A stretch of DNA of 64,000 nt from Deltaproteobacteria bacterium. Lineage in GTDB: Bacteria > Myxococcota_A > UBA9042 > PHBI01. Position numbers and translations under genes: made by a program. The notes under the pieces are model-generated. The model searched no databases, was not told the DNA's origin, and saw only the letters and a program-made list of their open reading frames with translations. Shown here in pieces: positions 23,301 to 31,704 of the stretch (positions are counted from its first letter, which is position 1; the number at the start of each line of letters is the position of its first letter). The stretch covers positions 85,457 to 149,456 of the forward strand of contig JACKFA010000013.1 in the NCBI GenBank assembly GCA_020632715.1, written 5' to 3'.

Positions 23301-24253
23301 TCCCGAAGCAGACGGGGTACAACGAGGCGCCGAAGGTCGCGATCACGAGCCCCACGACGGCGTCGTCGTACTCCGTTCTCGCCGGCGAGCAGCTCCACTT
23401 CGCGGGGAGCGCGACGGACACCGAGGACGGCTCGGCCTGCTGCGGGCTCAAGTGGACCCTGTCGCCCGGCGGCCAGGTGCTCGGCAACGGCACGTCGGTC
23501 GACGTCTCGTTCGCGACGACCGGCACGCGCACCGTCACCCTCACGGCGACCGACAGCCTCGGCAAGAAGACCTCGAAGAAGGTCACCGTGGCCGTGACCA
23601 ACGCCGACCCGGAGGTGACCATCGACACGCCGTCGAACGGGCAGATCCTCTACCGCGACGTGCCGTTCATCGCGACCGGGCACGCGACCGACCCCGACCA
23701 CCTCGGCGGCGTCCCGTGCTCCGCCCTGCACTGGTCGAGCACCGTCGCGAGCGACTCGCTGAACGGCGCTGTCGGCTGTGAGAAGCAGGTGACCTTCACG
23801 ACGCTCGGCTACCGCGTCCTCACGCTGTCCGCGGCCGACGGCTACGGCGGCGCCGACTCGGCGACCGTCATCGTGCAGGTCGTGGACGTCCCCGCCGGCG
23901 CCCCGCCGCAGGTGACGATCACCCACCCCTACGGGACCGAGGCGGCGCCGTACTCCGTGGCCAACCCGAGCGCGACGCTCACGCTCTCTGCCACCGTCTA
24001 CAGCCCCGGCGGCTTCTTCGACTGCCCGGCGGGCGCGCCGAGCTGCAAGAGCTACGCGTGGCAGGCGCGGAAGGTCGGGACGGCCGCGTGGACGCCCATC
24101 GGCACCACGAAGAACCTGGTCTGGACGCCGACCTCGACGTTCTCGTTCTACGGGTGCAGCCCGACGACGGTCGAGGCGCAGCTCTGCGTGACGGACCCGA
24201 ACGGGACGACCTGCAAGAGCACGTTCCTGTCGATGTACCGCCCGCCGTGCTGA
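20321..24253 (+). CDS. Multidomain lipoprotein with papain-fold (C1) cysteine peptidase
   Basis: The product is 1310 residues. The ATG at 20321 has GAGG about 8 bases upstream and opens a signal peptide ending in VVAC, a lipoprotein site. Residues about 43 to 400 are the domain shared with the lipoproteins at 1-1519 and 28640 (GFFDIAVAFDDMFCAAKVDC near 180). An EGF-like cysteine cluster follows near 420-470. A papain-family domain spans about 700-980: VKNQGRRGACVAFATVGAME gives the nucleophile Cys731, EGSHAIEVSGV gives His941 and LKNSWSTCFGDGGYAYI gives Asn964. The C-terminal third contains two immunoglobulin-like PKD-type repeats (VTLTATDSLGKKTSKKVTVA) and a final beta domain. A surface-anchored peptidase acting on external protein is inferred. 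A strong hairpin follows the gene. Confidence 0.92.
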   Translation: MSSRPPTLGTRRRHALLALAAALAASASVVACNEDASIPGTTPAAPTGGLAVTVSPLDLADVGDVCYAMTVTSRAGLVWSKSGLCADELGDGTGNVSVIAPCDASGDGANTVSLVVENLYADGERAVPLDRASWLNPCGDPTEADYDGNPACVQAARCVANSDTPVSYDLTILRSSARGFFDIAVAFDDMFCAAKVDCEGPDGDPLRLVYDPTTHEAVESVVFALACTDGDATSGADDATHLYLDDLVLRCGDATFAIDPSRGPGFLWPDGAGAPDPLVQGVVYTGVDTMPVGDVAADDVYWSVALGLDPTYLAALPDGVGCVLETKATASRGPLAGGRTPDGAIYPFISVSVPLADRRGRLCSRHPLNGDAPNDGVRTSYTRPSADGAPPAPVGFQYEASADVGVVTVRPTGDGRGFDPCAGVVCGENERCVGDARVGHCECAPGFASVEGRGCQDIDACALYPCPEGFTTCQDLPAPALGDVYGRVCGPWRDVPRDAEPISEEELQALAEVGTLVPMSADWRNQAQVADAEMDAADAATLAPLVANDEALRRRIYDTRLDEGSVVLADGNVETLLPVGRDGHRPITLNAGRTRLHEIAEAHRRFNTKENQIRIYAALYPRLSSDCVASRPLPADAADLPLAALKRLNKELARCWRDAIADLGPTPEREPVLPAPADYVGAADPPGDSEYHGDVSGDECLPSTNGYYKSRNWTGKSLETGVKNQGRRGACVAFATVGAMERGVRFSENRWVNLSEQALYAYAKLTLEPGPQKDGLVTSKLLPTLAEVAFKVPFEQIWPYNASPSREDCLIHPELCDPIAHRWVDSCVDRVTQEDYDGPACSDLSHQAKLVTVAGGVYSWVPTTPQNGVYSIFATAQLDDIEDSDSASLVTAVAGLGFGVVMGFDVYPSFKAVASTDLQPSSQYAGVWDGIRWNEEKEGSHAIEVSGVISTGSSYGGGLIVLKNSWSTCFGDGGYAYIAFSAAGDVTTSVTALFPKQTGYNEAPKVAITSPTTASSYSVLAGEQLHFAGSATDTEDGSACCGLKWTLSPGGQVLGNGTSVDVSFATTGTRTVTLTATDSLGKKTSKKVTVAVTNADPEVTIDTPSNGQILYRDVPFIATGHATDPDHLGGVPCSALHWSSTVASDSLNGAVGCEKQVTFTTLGYRVLTLSAADGYGGADSATVIVQVVDVPAGAPPQVTITHPYGTEAAPYSVANPSATLTLSATVYSPGGFFDCPAGAPSCKSYAWQARKVGTAAWTPIGTTKNLVWTPTSTFSFYGCSPTTVEAQLCVTDPNGTTCKSTFLSMYRPPC

Positions 24254-24321
24254 TCGCCCGGCGGTGAGGCGTCTCCCGGGGCGCGGCGCAGGGGTGCGCC
24301 GGGTCCCGGGCGGCGACGTGC

Positions 24322-24359
24322 CGCCCCTCCGCGTCGGCGGTGGTCCACGCGGAGGGGCG
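24322..24359. terminator. Bidirectional terminator between convergent lipoprotein genes
   Basis: CGCCCCTCCGCGT and ACGCGGAGGGGCG form a perfect 13-bp stem around a 12-base loop. The hairpin lies between the stops of the C1 peptidase gene and the convergent von Willebrand A gene, and is followed on the plus strand by ACCTTTCTCC. Confidence 0.8.
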
Positions 24360-24388
24360 ACCTTTCTCCGGCAGCCCCGGTGTCTCTC

Positions 24389-27169
24389 TCAGCGCGTCAG
24401 CTCGGACAGCCGGATGTAGATGCTCGTCAGCCAGAGCACGAAGGGATCGCCATCGGGCCCATACGCGAGGGCGGCCTCCTCGCCGCTGTTGGCGACGGGG
24501 GTCGCGGTCGCGCTCCAGCGCGTCCCGTTCCAGAAGTAGAGCGTCCCCGGCACGTTGAAGGTGCCGAGCACGAAGGCGCGCACGTCGCCGGCGGCGTCGA
24601 CGGCGATCGCGACGTTCGTGCCCTCGCCGACGGCGTCCACGGTCCACGAGCCGTCCTTCGTCGCGCCGTTCACGACGTCGTCGTAGTCGGCCCACAGGAT
24701 GTGCGGGTGGTTCGCCGCGTCGAAGGCGAGCGTGAGGTTCGTCTGGAAGACGAAGCCGCTGTCGGCGACGACCGGCTCCATGGCGAACGCGCCGCCCGCG
24801 AGGCAGCCGAAGGAGAGCGCGCCGTTCGCGACGAACGCGACGCACGGGGTGCCGGTCCGATCGAGGGCGATCGTCTCGGCGATGGCCTCCCCGGTGCCCG
24901 GGATCGCGATCTCCGAGCCGAAGCTCCCGTTGGCGCGGAGCTGGCGGTAGCGGAGGGGCGCGCCGCCGCCGTTCGACACGCCGTACAGGAGGTGCGCCCC
25001 GTTCGCGACCCGGTCCGCGACGACGTGACCGATGATGGTGTTGGCGTCGACCGACGTGGTCTTGTCGGTCCAGCTGCTGCCCGTCTTCCACGAGACGTGC
25101 AGCGTCTTCGACGAGAAGCCCGTCGTGAAGACGGTCAGCGGCACGCCGTCGCGGTCGAAGGCGACGTTGGCGCCCTCGTAGTCGGCGCTCCCTGGCACGG
25201 CCTCGGGCGTGAGCTCGCCGCCGGCGCGGCGGAAGAGGGCGACCGCCGGATCCGAGAGCGACGAGCCGCCGGTGTAGTAGCGGTAGTCGGTCGTCATGAC
25301 GCGGACGTCGCCCGACGCGGTCACGCCGACCGCGAGCCTCGGGAACGACGCCGTGTCGACGTCGGCGGTCGTCCAGTCGCAGCAGGCCGAGGCGTTGTCG
25401 CACTGGAGCTGGTTCTGACCGCACGGGCGCAGGCACTGGCCGTCGGTGCACGAGGCGCCGCTCGGGCAGGGCTCGCAGCGGCTCCCACAGGTCGCCGGGG
25501 CGTCGTTCGACGCGCACGTCCCGCTGCAGAGGTGCCAGCCGCTGTCGCAGATCGTGCCGCAGGTGGTAGCGCCCTCGCAGACGCCGATGCCGTTGGGATC
25601 GTCGGGGCACGCGTCGCAGCGCGCGCCGCACGTCGCGGACGAGTCGTTCGGCACGCAGGCGTTCCCGCAGCGGTGGAAGCCCTGGTTGCAGGTGAAGTCG
25701 CAGGCGCCGCCGTCGCAGGTCGGGGCGCCGTTCGCGACGGTGGGGCACGGCGAGCAGCGGTCGCCGCAGGTGGCGACGGCCGTGTCGGACGCGCAGGTCC
25801 CGCCGCAGTCGTGGAAGCCCGCGTTGCAGCCCGAGCCGCAGACGCCGGCGTTGCAGGTCGGCGACCCGCCGGGGACGTCGGGGCAGGGCTCACAGCGGTC
25901 GCCGCAGGTGGCGACGGCGTCGTTCGAGACGCAGGCCTCGCCGCAGAGGTGGGTGCCCGCGCCGCACGCGAGGACGCACTGCTGCGCCTGGCAGGTGCGG
26001 GTGCCGAGGCCGAGCGCGGGCTGGTCGCAGCCCGTCGCCTCGCCGGCGAGGTTGTGGAGGACGGCCGCGAGCTCGTCGCCGTTGGTCGCGGCGTAGGTGG
26101 CGCCGCCGCCCGCGAGGGCGAGGCGCTGGAGGAGGGTCGCGTCGAAGGCCTGCCCGAGCCCGATGGTCACGAGCCGGCCGCCGCGGGCGCGGATGGCGCG
26201 GGCCGCGGCGAGGGCGTCGTCGACGGCGCCGCAGCTCTCGGAGCCGTCGGTGAGGAGCACGACGAGCTCGCCCTGGTTCGGGTCGCCGAAGGCCCCGCCG
26301 AGGCCGTCGAGGGCGGCGGCGATGGGGGTCGAGGTCGCGCCCTCGACGGGGGCGCCGAGGGCGGCCACGGCGGCCTCGGGGCTCGAGGTGAGCGCGGGGA
26401 CGGCGGTCGGCTCGCAGCTGTTGCCGTCGGGGAAGGCGCGGACGCCGACCTTCGCGCCGGGGGCGAGGGCGCGGAGGAAGGCGGAGAGCTCGGCGGCGGT
26501 GGCGTCCCAGAGGGGGCCGGCGAGGCTCGCGGAGCGGTCGACGACGAGGAGGACCTCGGGGACGGTGCAGGCGCCGTCGCAGACGCCCGCGGCGCAGGCG
26601 TTGCCGGCCTGACAGCCGATGAAGTAGCTGGTCGCGGTGCAGCCGCGCGCGAGGTCGGGGACGCAGAGGGTGTAGCCGTTGTTGCCGGAGCAGGTCGGCG
26701 CCCAGAGGGTGCAGTCGGGGGCGCCGGTGCAGTCGACGGGGCACTTGCCGCAGTCGCCGACGCAGGTGTTGCAGTCCTCGGCGCCGGTGCAGACGCCGTC
26801 GCCGCAGCTCGCCGGGCAGAGGCCGCAGTCGGGGCCGCAGGAGGCGCAGGACTCGCTCGCGGCGCAGGTGCCGTCGCCGCAGCCGGGCGGGCAGAAGCCG
26901 CAGTCGCCGCTACAGGTCTTGCAGTCCTCGACGCCGTTGCAGACGCCGTCGCCGCAGGCGGGTGGGCAGGCGCCGCAGTCGCTCGCGCAGGTCTTGCAGC
27001 TCTCGTCGCTCGCGCAGACGCCGTCGCCGCAGTTCACGCTCGCGATGATCTCGGAGTCGACGGTGTCGGTCTGGCCTGGGCCGCCGTGGCCGGACGAGCC
27101 GCCGCAGGCCGCGAAGGCCAGGAGCAGGGAGGTCAGGGCGGCGAGCGCCCAGGGCGAGCGGTGCGACAT
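24389..27169 (-). CDS. Cysteine-rich lipoprotein with von Willebrand factor A domain
   Basis: The product is 926 residues. The ATG at 27169 has GAGGAG 6 bases upstream and starts a signal peptide ending in FAAC. Residues 45-148 hold four CGDGxCxxxExCxxCxxDCGxCP repeats. A vWA domain follows from about 204 to 375 with the metal-binding DRSAS at Asp211 and LLTDGSESCG. Four further repeats of the form GxHxCxxxCxx(N/D)xxATCGxRCxxCP fill about 385-600. The C-terminal third reads like a beta-propeller (VAFDRDGVPLTVFTTGF, LAFDAANHPHILWADYD, IAVDAAGDVRAFVLG). Such architecture suits adhesion or matrix binding outside the cell. The gene diverges from the lipoprotein at 27571 and shares its 401-bp upstream region. 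Confidence 0.92.
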   Translation of the reverse strand: MSHRSPWALAALTSLLLAFAACGGSSGHGGPGQTDTVDSEIIASVNCGDGVCASDESCKTCASDCGACPPACGDGVCNGVEDCKTCSGDCGFCPPGCGDGTCAASESCASCGPDCGLCPASCGDGVCTGAEDCNTCVGDCGKCPVDCTGAPDCTLWAPTCSGNNGYTLCVPDLARGCTATSYFIGCQAGNACAAGVCDGACTVPEVLLVVDRSASLAGPLWDATAAELSAFLRALAPGAKVGVRAFPDGNSCEPTAVPALTSSPEAAVAALGAPVEGATSTPIAAALDGLGGAFGDPNQGELVVLLTDGSESCGAVDDALAAARAIRARGGRLVTIGLGQAFDATLLQRLALAGGGATYAATNGDELAAVLHNLAGEATGCDQPALGLGTRTCQAQQCVLACGAGTHLCGEACVSNDAVATCGDRCEPCPDVPGGSPTCNAGVCGSGCNAGFHDCGGTCASDTAVATCGDRCSPCPTVANGAPTCDGGACDFTCNQGFHRCGNACVPNDSSATCGARCDACPDDPNGIGVCEGATTCGTICDSGWHLCSGTCASNDAPATCGSRCEPCPSGASCTDGQCLRPCGQNQLQCDNASACCDWTTADVDTASFPRLAVGVTASGDVRVMTTDYRYYTGGSSLSDPAVALFRRAGGELTPEAVPGSADYEGANVAFDRDGVPLTVFTTGFSSKTLHVSWKTGSSWTDKTTSVDANTIIGHVVADRVANGAHLLYGVSNGGGAPLRYRQLRANGSFGSEIAIPGTGEAIAETIALDRTGTPCVAFVANGALSFGCLAGGAFAMEPVVADSGFVFQTNLTLAFDAANHPHILWADYDDVVNGATKDGSWTVDAVGEGTNVAIAVDAAGDVRAFVLGTFNVPGTLYFWNGTRWSATATPVANSGEEAALAYGPDGDPFVLWLTSIYIRLSELTR

Positions 27170-27570
27170 GGAGTTCTCCTCGTGACGTGGCGCGTCGGCG
27201 ACTGGCGACGCGAGGGCGGTTGTGTGACGCGATCGGGCGCCGAGGTCCAGCGCGCGATCGGGAGGAGACACCCATCGCCACGGGATCGGGGGCACCCGTG
27301 AACGCGGGCGGGGTAGGCGCGGAAGCGCGGTCGCCGCGGCGCTCGGGGCGATCCTGCGACGGGTACCCGAGAAACGTGAACGCTATTCACCAGCACGATC
27401 TGGCGCGGCGTCCGGTCACGCGCGGTCACGCGGCGTCACCCGCGCGCGGGCGGCGGCGAGGAGCGGGAGATCGGCGCGAAGAGCGGCTCCGCGGCGCGTC
27501 GCCGCGGGTGGCACGGCCGTTGCGATGGGCACCGTCGCTCGCGGTGGTGCGAGTTGGCGAGGAGAGGTTC
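27170..27570. other. 401-bp divergent intergenic region
   Basis: No gene is supported here. The region holds the CGGGTACCCG palindrome at 27360-27369 and, directly after it, the GTGAACGCTATTCAC operator candidate at 27376-27390. At its right end is the GAGGAGAGG ribosome binding site of the lipoprotein at 27571. Promoters for both divergent lipoprotein genes must lie here, but no convincing -35/-10 pair is visible. Confidence 0.6.
27376..27390. promoter_or_regulatory. GTGAACGYYATTCAC operator candidate, site 1
   Basis: GTGAACGCTATTCAC has inverted GTGAA/TTCAC arms. It lies 180 bp before the lipoprotein at 27571 and 206 bp before the divergent vWA lipoprotein. It is one of three intergenic copies that differ only at the two central Y positions. 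Confidence 0.7.
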
Positions 27571-28482
27571 ATGCGGTCCTGGATCGTGGTGCTCGGCGTG
27601 GTGGCGGTATCCGTGGTGGTGGGGCTCGGCGCGTGCGGCGACGAGGGTGGCGGCGGCTCGCCCGACGGCGGCGGCGACGCCGTCGCGGGGGCGGACACTG
27701 TTGGAGACGTCGGTGTCGCCGACGTCGTCGGCGACACGGCGGTCGCGGACACGGACACGGCGGTCGCGGACACGGACCCGGACACGGCCACGGTCGCGGA
27801 CACGGCCGCGGACACGGCCACGGTCGCGGACACGGCCACGGCCGCGGACACGGCCACGGACACGGACACGGACACGGCCACGGCCGCGGACACGGCCGCG
27901 GCCCCGGACACGGTCACTTCCACGTGCACCGCGAGCTGCGTCGCCCTCGAGCGCTCCGAGGCCGCCGCCACCCTCGGCGTCCACGCGACGGGCGCCCCGG
28001 GGGACGGCGCCCTCGCCGCCGACCCCATCGCGGGCGTCTTCGAGGCGACCGCCATCGACCTCTACACGGACGGCGCCTTCCTCGACGAGGTCCCGCTGAC
28101 GATCGGCACCCACGGCGACAACGCCGCCGTCGCCTCCGTCGCGGACGGCGTGTGGGCCCTCCGCCTCGACCTCCGCCTCGCCTTCGGCCTCGAGGGCGTC
28201 GCCGCCGGCGGCGGCACCCTCGACACCATCCTCGAGCTCGCCACCTGCGAGGCGGGCGGGGAGCTCGCGCCGCCCACCACCTGCGGCGACACCTGGCCCG
28301 ACGACGTCGTCGCGCCCGCGGTCGCGGTCACGCGCTGGGACGCCGACAGCGGCGCGCTCACGCTCGGCTTCGACCTCGCGCCCGCGCTGATCCTCGCCTA
28401 CGTCGCCCCCGAGTACCGCGACGCCGCGGAGGCCCTCCTCGTCGGGCCGGTCACGGTGCGCGTCGCGTTCGCCCGACGCTGA
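27571..28482 (+). CDS. Lipoprotein with Asp/Thr/Ala repeat linker
   Basis: The product is 303 residues. The ATG at 27571 has a strong ribosome binding site (GAGGAGAGG) and opens MRSWIVVLGVVAVSVVVGLG followed by AC, a lipobox. Residues about 50 to 115 are a low-complexity tract of ADTDT and ADTAT units. The C-terminal 190 residues form a compact domain beginning with CTASCVALERSEAAATLGVH and containing VADGVWALRLDLRLAFGLEG and LTLGFDLAPALILAYVAPEY. I do not recognise it. The linker probably acts as a flexible acidic stalk lifting the domain away from the membrane. The upstream region carries site 1 of the GTGAACGYYATTCAC motif, as does the linker-bearing lipoprotein at 39127. Confidence 0.85.
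   Translation: MRSWIVVLGVVAVSVVVGLGACGDEGGGGSPDGGGDAVAGADTVGDVGVADVVGDTAVADTDTAVADTDPDTATVADTAADTATVADTATAADTATDTDTDTATAADTAAAPDTVTSTCTASCVALERSEAAATLGVHATGAPGDGALAADPIAGVFEATAIDLYTDGAFLDEVPLTIGTHGDNAAVASVADGVWALRLDLRLAFGLEGVAAGGGTLDTILELATCEAGGELAPPTTCGDTWPDDVVAPAVAVTRWDADSGALTLGFDLAPALILAYVAPEYRDAAEALLVGPVTVRVAFARR
27730..27912 (+). repeat. GCGGACACGG-type tandem repeat encoding the Asp/Thr/Ala linker
   Basis: About 180 bp consist of imperfect units of GCGGACACGGCCACG type that encode the ADTAT stalk in frame. Units vary by whole codons, so slippage would change stalk length without a frameshift. Confidence 0.75.
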
Positions 28483-28639
28483 CCGCCGGCCGCGCGCCAC
28501 CTCGCTCCGCGCGCGCCGATTGGAGCGATGGTTACAATACACCGGACGCCGCCCGCCGCCGCGCCATTGTGGTGCCCTGTCACGCGCGTTAGGGCTAGGT
28601 CGGGGCGCCTCACGGCCGAGCGCGCCCGGGACCACCTCC

Positions 28640-31126
28640 ATGAAGAACCTGCTCCTCGCGCTGGGCGCCTGTGCGTCGCTCGCCGCCTGCGCCGCCGACA
28701 CGACGCCTGCCGCCGACCCCGGCGGCCGCGTCGCCATCGACGTCCAGGCGCTCTCTCTCGACGGCGTCGACGACGTCGTCTACACGCTCGCCGTCCGGAA
28801 CGAGTCCGGCGACCTCGTGTGGTCGCGCCAGGTCGACGCCGACGGCTACGGCGACGGCGTCGGCTCCCTCACCTACGTCGGCACCTGCGACGCCGAGGAC
28901 GATCCGAACGGCGACGACGTCGCTCTGAACTCGGTCTCCCTCGTCATCGACCGCGTCGTCGCCGGCGGCGTCGAGCTCACCGCGGGCGTCGACTTCATGA
29001 ACCCCGCGCCCACGGGCGATCCCCTCGTGCGCGCCGTCCCCTGCACCCCGAACGCCGACGCCTCCGCCGCCTTCGACGTCACCCTCGCGCGCCGCGCGAA
29101 CCAGGGCTTCTTCGACATCGCCATCGAGCTCGACGACGTCTTCTGCTCGGCCAAGCTCGACTGCGAGTCCGCCCCGGGCACCCCCCTCCGCCTCCTCACC
29201 GATCCCGTGTCCGGCGCGCGCGGCGTCACCGCCGTCGTCGGCTTCGCCTGCACCGCCGGCGGCGGCCAGAGCACCTGGCTCCACCTCGACGACGTCGCCG
29301 TCAGCTGCACCGGCGGCGGCGGCTTCTCCGCCACCGTCCCCGTCGCCGCGGGTCCAGGCCAGCTGAACCCCGCCTACGCCGGCGCGAGCGACGAGCTCCT
29401 CTTCCAGACCGCCATCTACCGCGACGTCGAGCAGCTCGCCGGCTACGCGAAGGGCTACTGGAACGTCGCCCTCGGCCTCAACACCGGCGCCTTCACGACC
29501 CTCGGCCCCTGCACCCTCACCGGCGCCGGCACGGCCTCGAGCGAGCCGCTCGACAACGGCCACACCCCCGCCGGCATGCGCTACCCGCTCGTGCGCTGGA
29601 GCGCCCCGCTCGTCGCCGCGGGCGGCGCGCTCACCTGCGCGAGCCACGGCCTCGGCGAGGGCAGCGAGGTCGTCGTCGACTACACGCCGACCGCCGGCCA
29701 CGGCTTCTCCGCGAGCTGGGAGGTCGGCGCGGCGACGCCGTCGTCGCCGGTCCTCGCGGCGCCGACCATCACCGGCGCGACCGCCACGACCGAGGACGTC
29801 GTCGGCAGCGCCACCATCACCTTCACGAGCGTCGCGGGGGCCGACGGCGCCGTCGTCTCCTGCGACGGGGGCGCCTCGGGCGGGGTGCTCACGGCGACCG
29901 TCGGCGCGGGCGTCACGAGCGCCACGGTCACGGGCCTCGCCCTCGGCGTCGCCTACGGCTGCACCGTGAGCGCGACCGCCGGCGCGACCACGTCGGAGCC
30001 GTCCGCCCCCGCGACCGTCACCGCCACAACGAACGCGCCCGAGTTCCTCACGGCCGCGACCGTCGACGGCAACGGCTGGTACGACGGCGCGCTCTACCCG
30101 GGCGATCTCCGCGGCCTGAACTACGAGCTCGGCACGCGCGGCGGGCGCTTCACCTACGTGAACCCCGCGACCGACGTGAACACCGGGAGCCACGACTACA
30201 CGGTGGTCGCGAGCGACGCCCTCGCGGGGTCGTTCGGCGTCGACAAGGCGACCGACCGCGACGGCTACGCGGGGCGCCTCGAGGACGACGACGCCGCCGG
30301 GCTCACCGTCACCTGGACCTTCGCGCCCGGGCTCGCCGCCACGCTCGACGGCTACTGGCTCAAGTACGCGAACTTCGGCGCCGGCACCACGCTCGAGGCG
30401 CAGACCGCGGGCGGCTGGGAGGTGCTCCGCACCTGGGCCGCCACGACGACCACCAACCGCTACGGCGAGGCCTGGGGCGCCGCGGCCCCGAGCGGCCCGG
30501 TCAGCGCCGTGCGCCTCGTCATCGCCGCCGCCCCGGGCGCGACGCGCCACCGCCTCGCGGAGATCGAGCTCTTCGGCGCCTGGAGCTACCCGGCGCAGCC
30601 CGGGCCGGTCGAGTCGTCGCCGACCACGCGCTTCCTGAGCCCGCTCCACGGGATCTTCTGGGAGCTCGGCACCCTCGGTGGCACCGAGACCTACGCGAAC
30701 CCGACCGGCCGCGGCTCGGCCGTCGCGTCCGCGGACGTCATCGTCGCGGGCTACCTGCCCTACACGACGCTCGTCGGCGATCCGCGGGCGAACGCGGGGA
30801 CGACCTGGACCTCGACGAACGGCGCCGCGACGATCACGTGGGAGCTCCTCGGCGGGCGCGCCGTGGTCGATCCGACGTTCTTCTGGGGCAACCTCGCGAA
30901 CGTCTCGGCCGGCACGACCCTCGACGGGTGGAACGGCACCTCCTGGGTGACGCTCCACCAGTGGGTCACGTCGCCAGGCGAGGGCGGCTACGAGGCGTGG
31001 TTCCCGATCACCGCCACCGGCACGTTCACGAAGCTCCGGATGGCGTTCCCGTCGTGGGCGGGGACGAGCCAGAAGTTCCACGCCGTGCGCGAGATCGAGC
31101 TCTTCGGGACGCTCATCGGGAACTGA
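28640..31126 (+). CDS. Lipoprotein: shared N-domain, fibronectin III-like and two discoidin-like domains
   Basis: The product is 828 residues from the ATG at 28640. The signal MKNLLLALGACASLAAC ends in a lipobox. Residues about 30 to 360 are the domain shared with the lipoproteins at 1-1519 and 20321 (GFFDIAIELDDVFCSAKLDC near 157, YVGTCDA near 82). A fibronectin III-like module follows at about 365-465 (ATVTGLALGVAYGCTVSATA). Two F5/8C-like discoidin modules then appear to follow, ending in RHRLAEIELFGAW and FHAVREIELFGTLIG. Discoidin folds commonly bind carbohydrate or lipid, so adhesion is the likely role. The sequence TTACAAT about 106 bases upstream could be a -10 element. No enzyme motif is visible. 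Confidence 0.88.
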   Translation: MKNLLLALGACASLAACAADTTPAADPGGRVAIDVQALSLDGVDDVVYTLAVRNESGDLVWSRQVDADGYGDGVGSLTYVGTCDAEDDPNGDDVALNSVSLVIDRVVAGGVELTAGVDFMNPAPTGDPLVRAVPCTPNADASAAFDVTLARRANQGFFDIAIELDDVFCSAKLDCESAPGTPLRLLTDPVSGARGVTAVVGFACTAGGGQSTWLHLDDVAVSCTGGGGFSATVPVAAGPGQLNPAYAGASDELLFQTAIYRDVEQLAGYAKGYWNVALGLNTGAFTTLGPCTLTGAGTASSEPLDNGHTPAGMRYPLVRWSAPLVAAGGALTCASHGLGEGSEVVVDYTPTAGHGFSASWEVGAATPSSPVLAAPTITGATATTEDVVGSATITFTSVAGADGAVVSCDGGASGGVLTATVGAGVTSATVTGLALGVAYGCTVSATAGATTSEPSAPATVTATTNAPEFLTAATVDGNGWYDGALYPGDLRGLNYELGTRGGRFTYVNPATDVNTGSHDYTVVASDALAGSFGVDKATDRDGYAGRLEDDDAAGLTVTWTFAPGLAATLDGYWLKYANFGAGTTLEAQTAGGWEVLRTWAATTTTNRYGEAWGAAAPSGPVSAVRLVIAAAPGATRHRLAEIELFGAWSYPAQPGPVESSPTTRFLSPLHGIFWELGTLGGTETYANPTGRGSAVASADVIVAGYLPYTTLVGDPRANAGTTWTSTNGAATITWELLGGRAVVDPTFFWGNLANVSAGTTLDGWNGTSWVTLHQWVTSPGEGGYEAWFPITATGTFTKLRMAFPSWAGTSQKFHAVREIELFGTLIGN

Positions 31127-31150
31127 CGAGCCGCGCGCCGCCGCCCCGGC

Positions 31151-31633
31151 TCAGAGCGCGACCTTGCCGTGCTCCTGGCGCGTCACGTTCGGCGGCTCCT
31201 TCGTGACGACGGCCTTCACGAGCTTCAGCGCGTAGCCGACGCCGTGCACGCCGCTCGCGTCCCAGTACTCGCCGCGCTCGGCGGTGAAGCGGAGGAGCGT
31301 CGCGTCCTTCTTCCCGTGCTGGAACCACGCGTCGTACTGGGCGCGCCAGAGGCTGTCGAGCTTCGCCGGGTCCGAGACGCGCTCGGCGTGGCCGGAGAGG
31401 CTCACGTACCGCGTCTTCGACTGCATCGTCACGCCGGAGCGCTCGTCCTTGTCGATCTCGTCGGCCTTCCCGCCCTCCTTGCCCGTGACGAACCAGAGGA
31501 CCGCGTCGTCCTCGTCGAGGTCCGCGACCGCCATCGGCCGCGCGCGCGGCCGCCCGTCCTTGTCGTGCGTGACCAGCATCGCGAGGTCGAACTTCCCGAC
31601 TACGTCCTTCAGCTTCTCGAGCTTCTCACCCAT
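31151..31633 (-). CDS. Pyridoxamine 5'-phosphate oxidase-fold general stress protein
   Basis: The product is 160 residues with the split-barrel flavin-binding fold of the PNPOx-like/general stress protein 26 group. Visible features are MLVTHDKDGRPRARPMAVAD, AVLWFVTGKEGGKADEIDKD, VTMQSKTRYVSLSGHAERVS and LDSLWRAQYDAWFQHGKKD. These proteins bind FMN or FAD and are induced by stress; the length is typical. The ATG has AAGGAG at good spacing. It lies 71 bp downstream of the hydroxylase operon on the same strand and could be a distal member of that transcript. Confidence 0.9.
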   Translation of the reverse strand: MGEKLEKLKDVVGKFDLAMLVTHDKDGRPRARPMAVADLDEDDAVLWFVTGKEGGKADEIDKDERSGVTMQSKTRYVSLSGHAERVSDPAKLDSLWRAQYDAWFQHGKKDATLLRFTAERGEYWDASGVHGVGYALKLVKAVVTKEPPNVTRQEHGKVAL

Positions 31634-31704
31634 GTCGTCGTCTCCTTGGGCCCCGCGTCGCGCGAGGCGTCTTCGTCTTCGTCGTCGTCACCCGCCCGCG
31701 CGGC

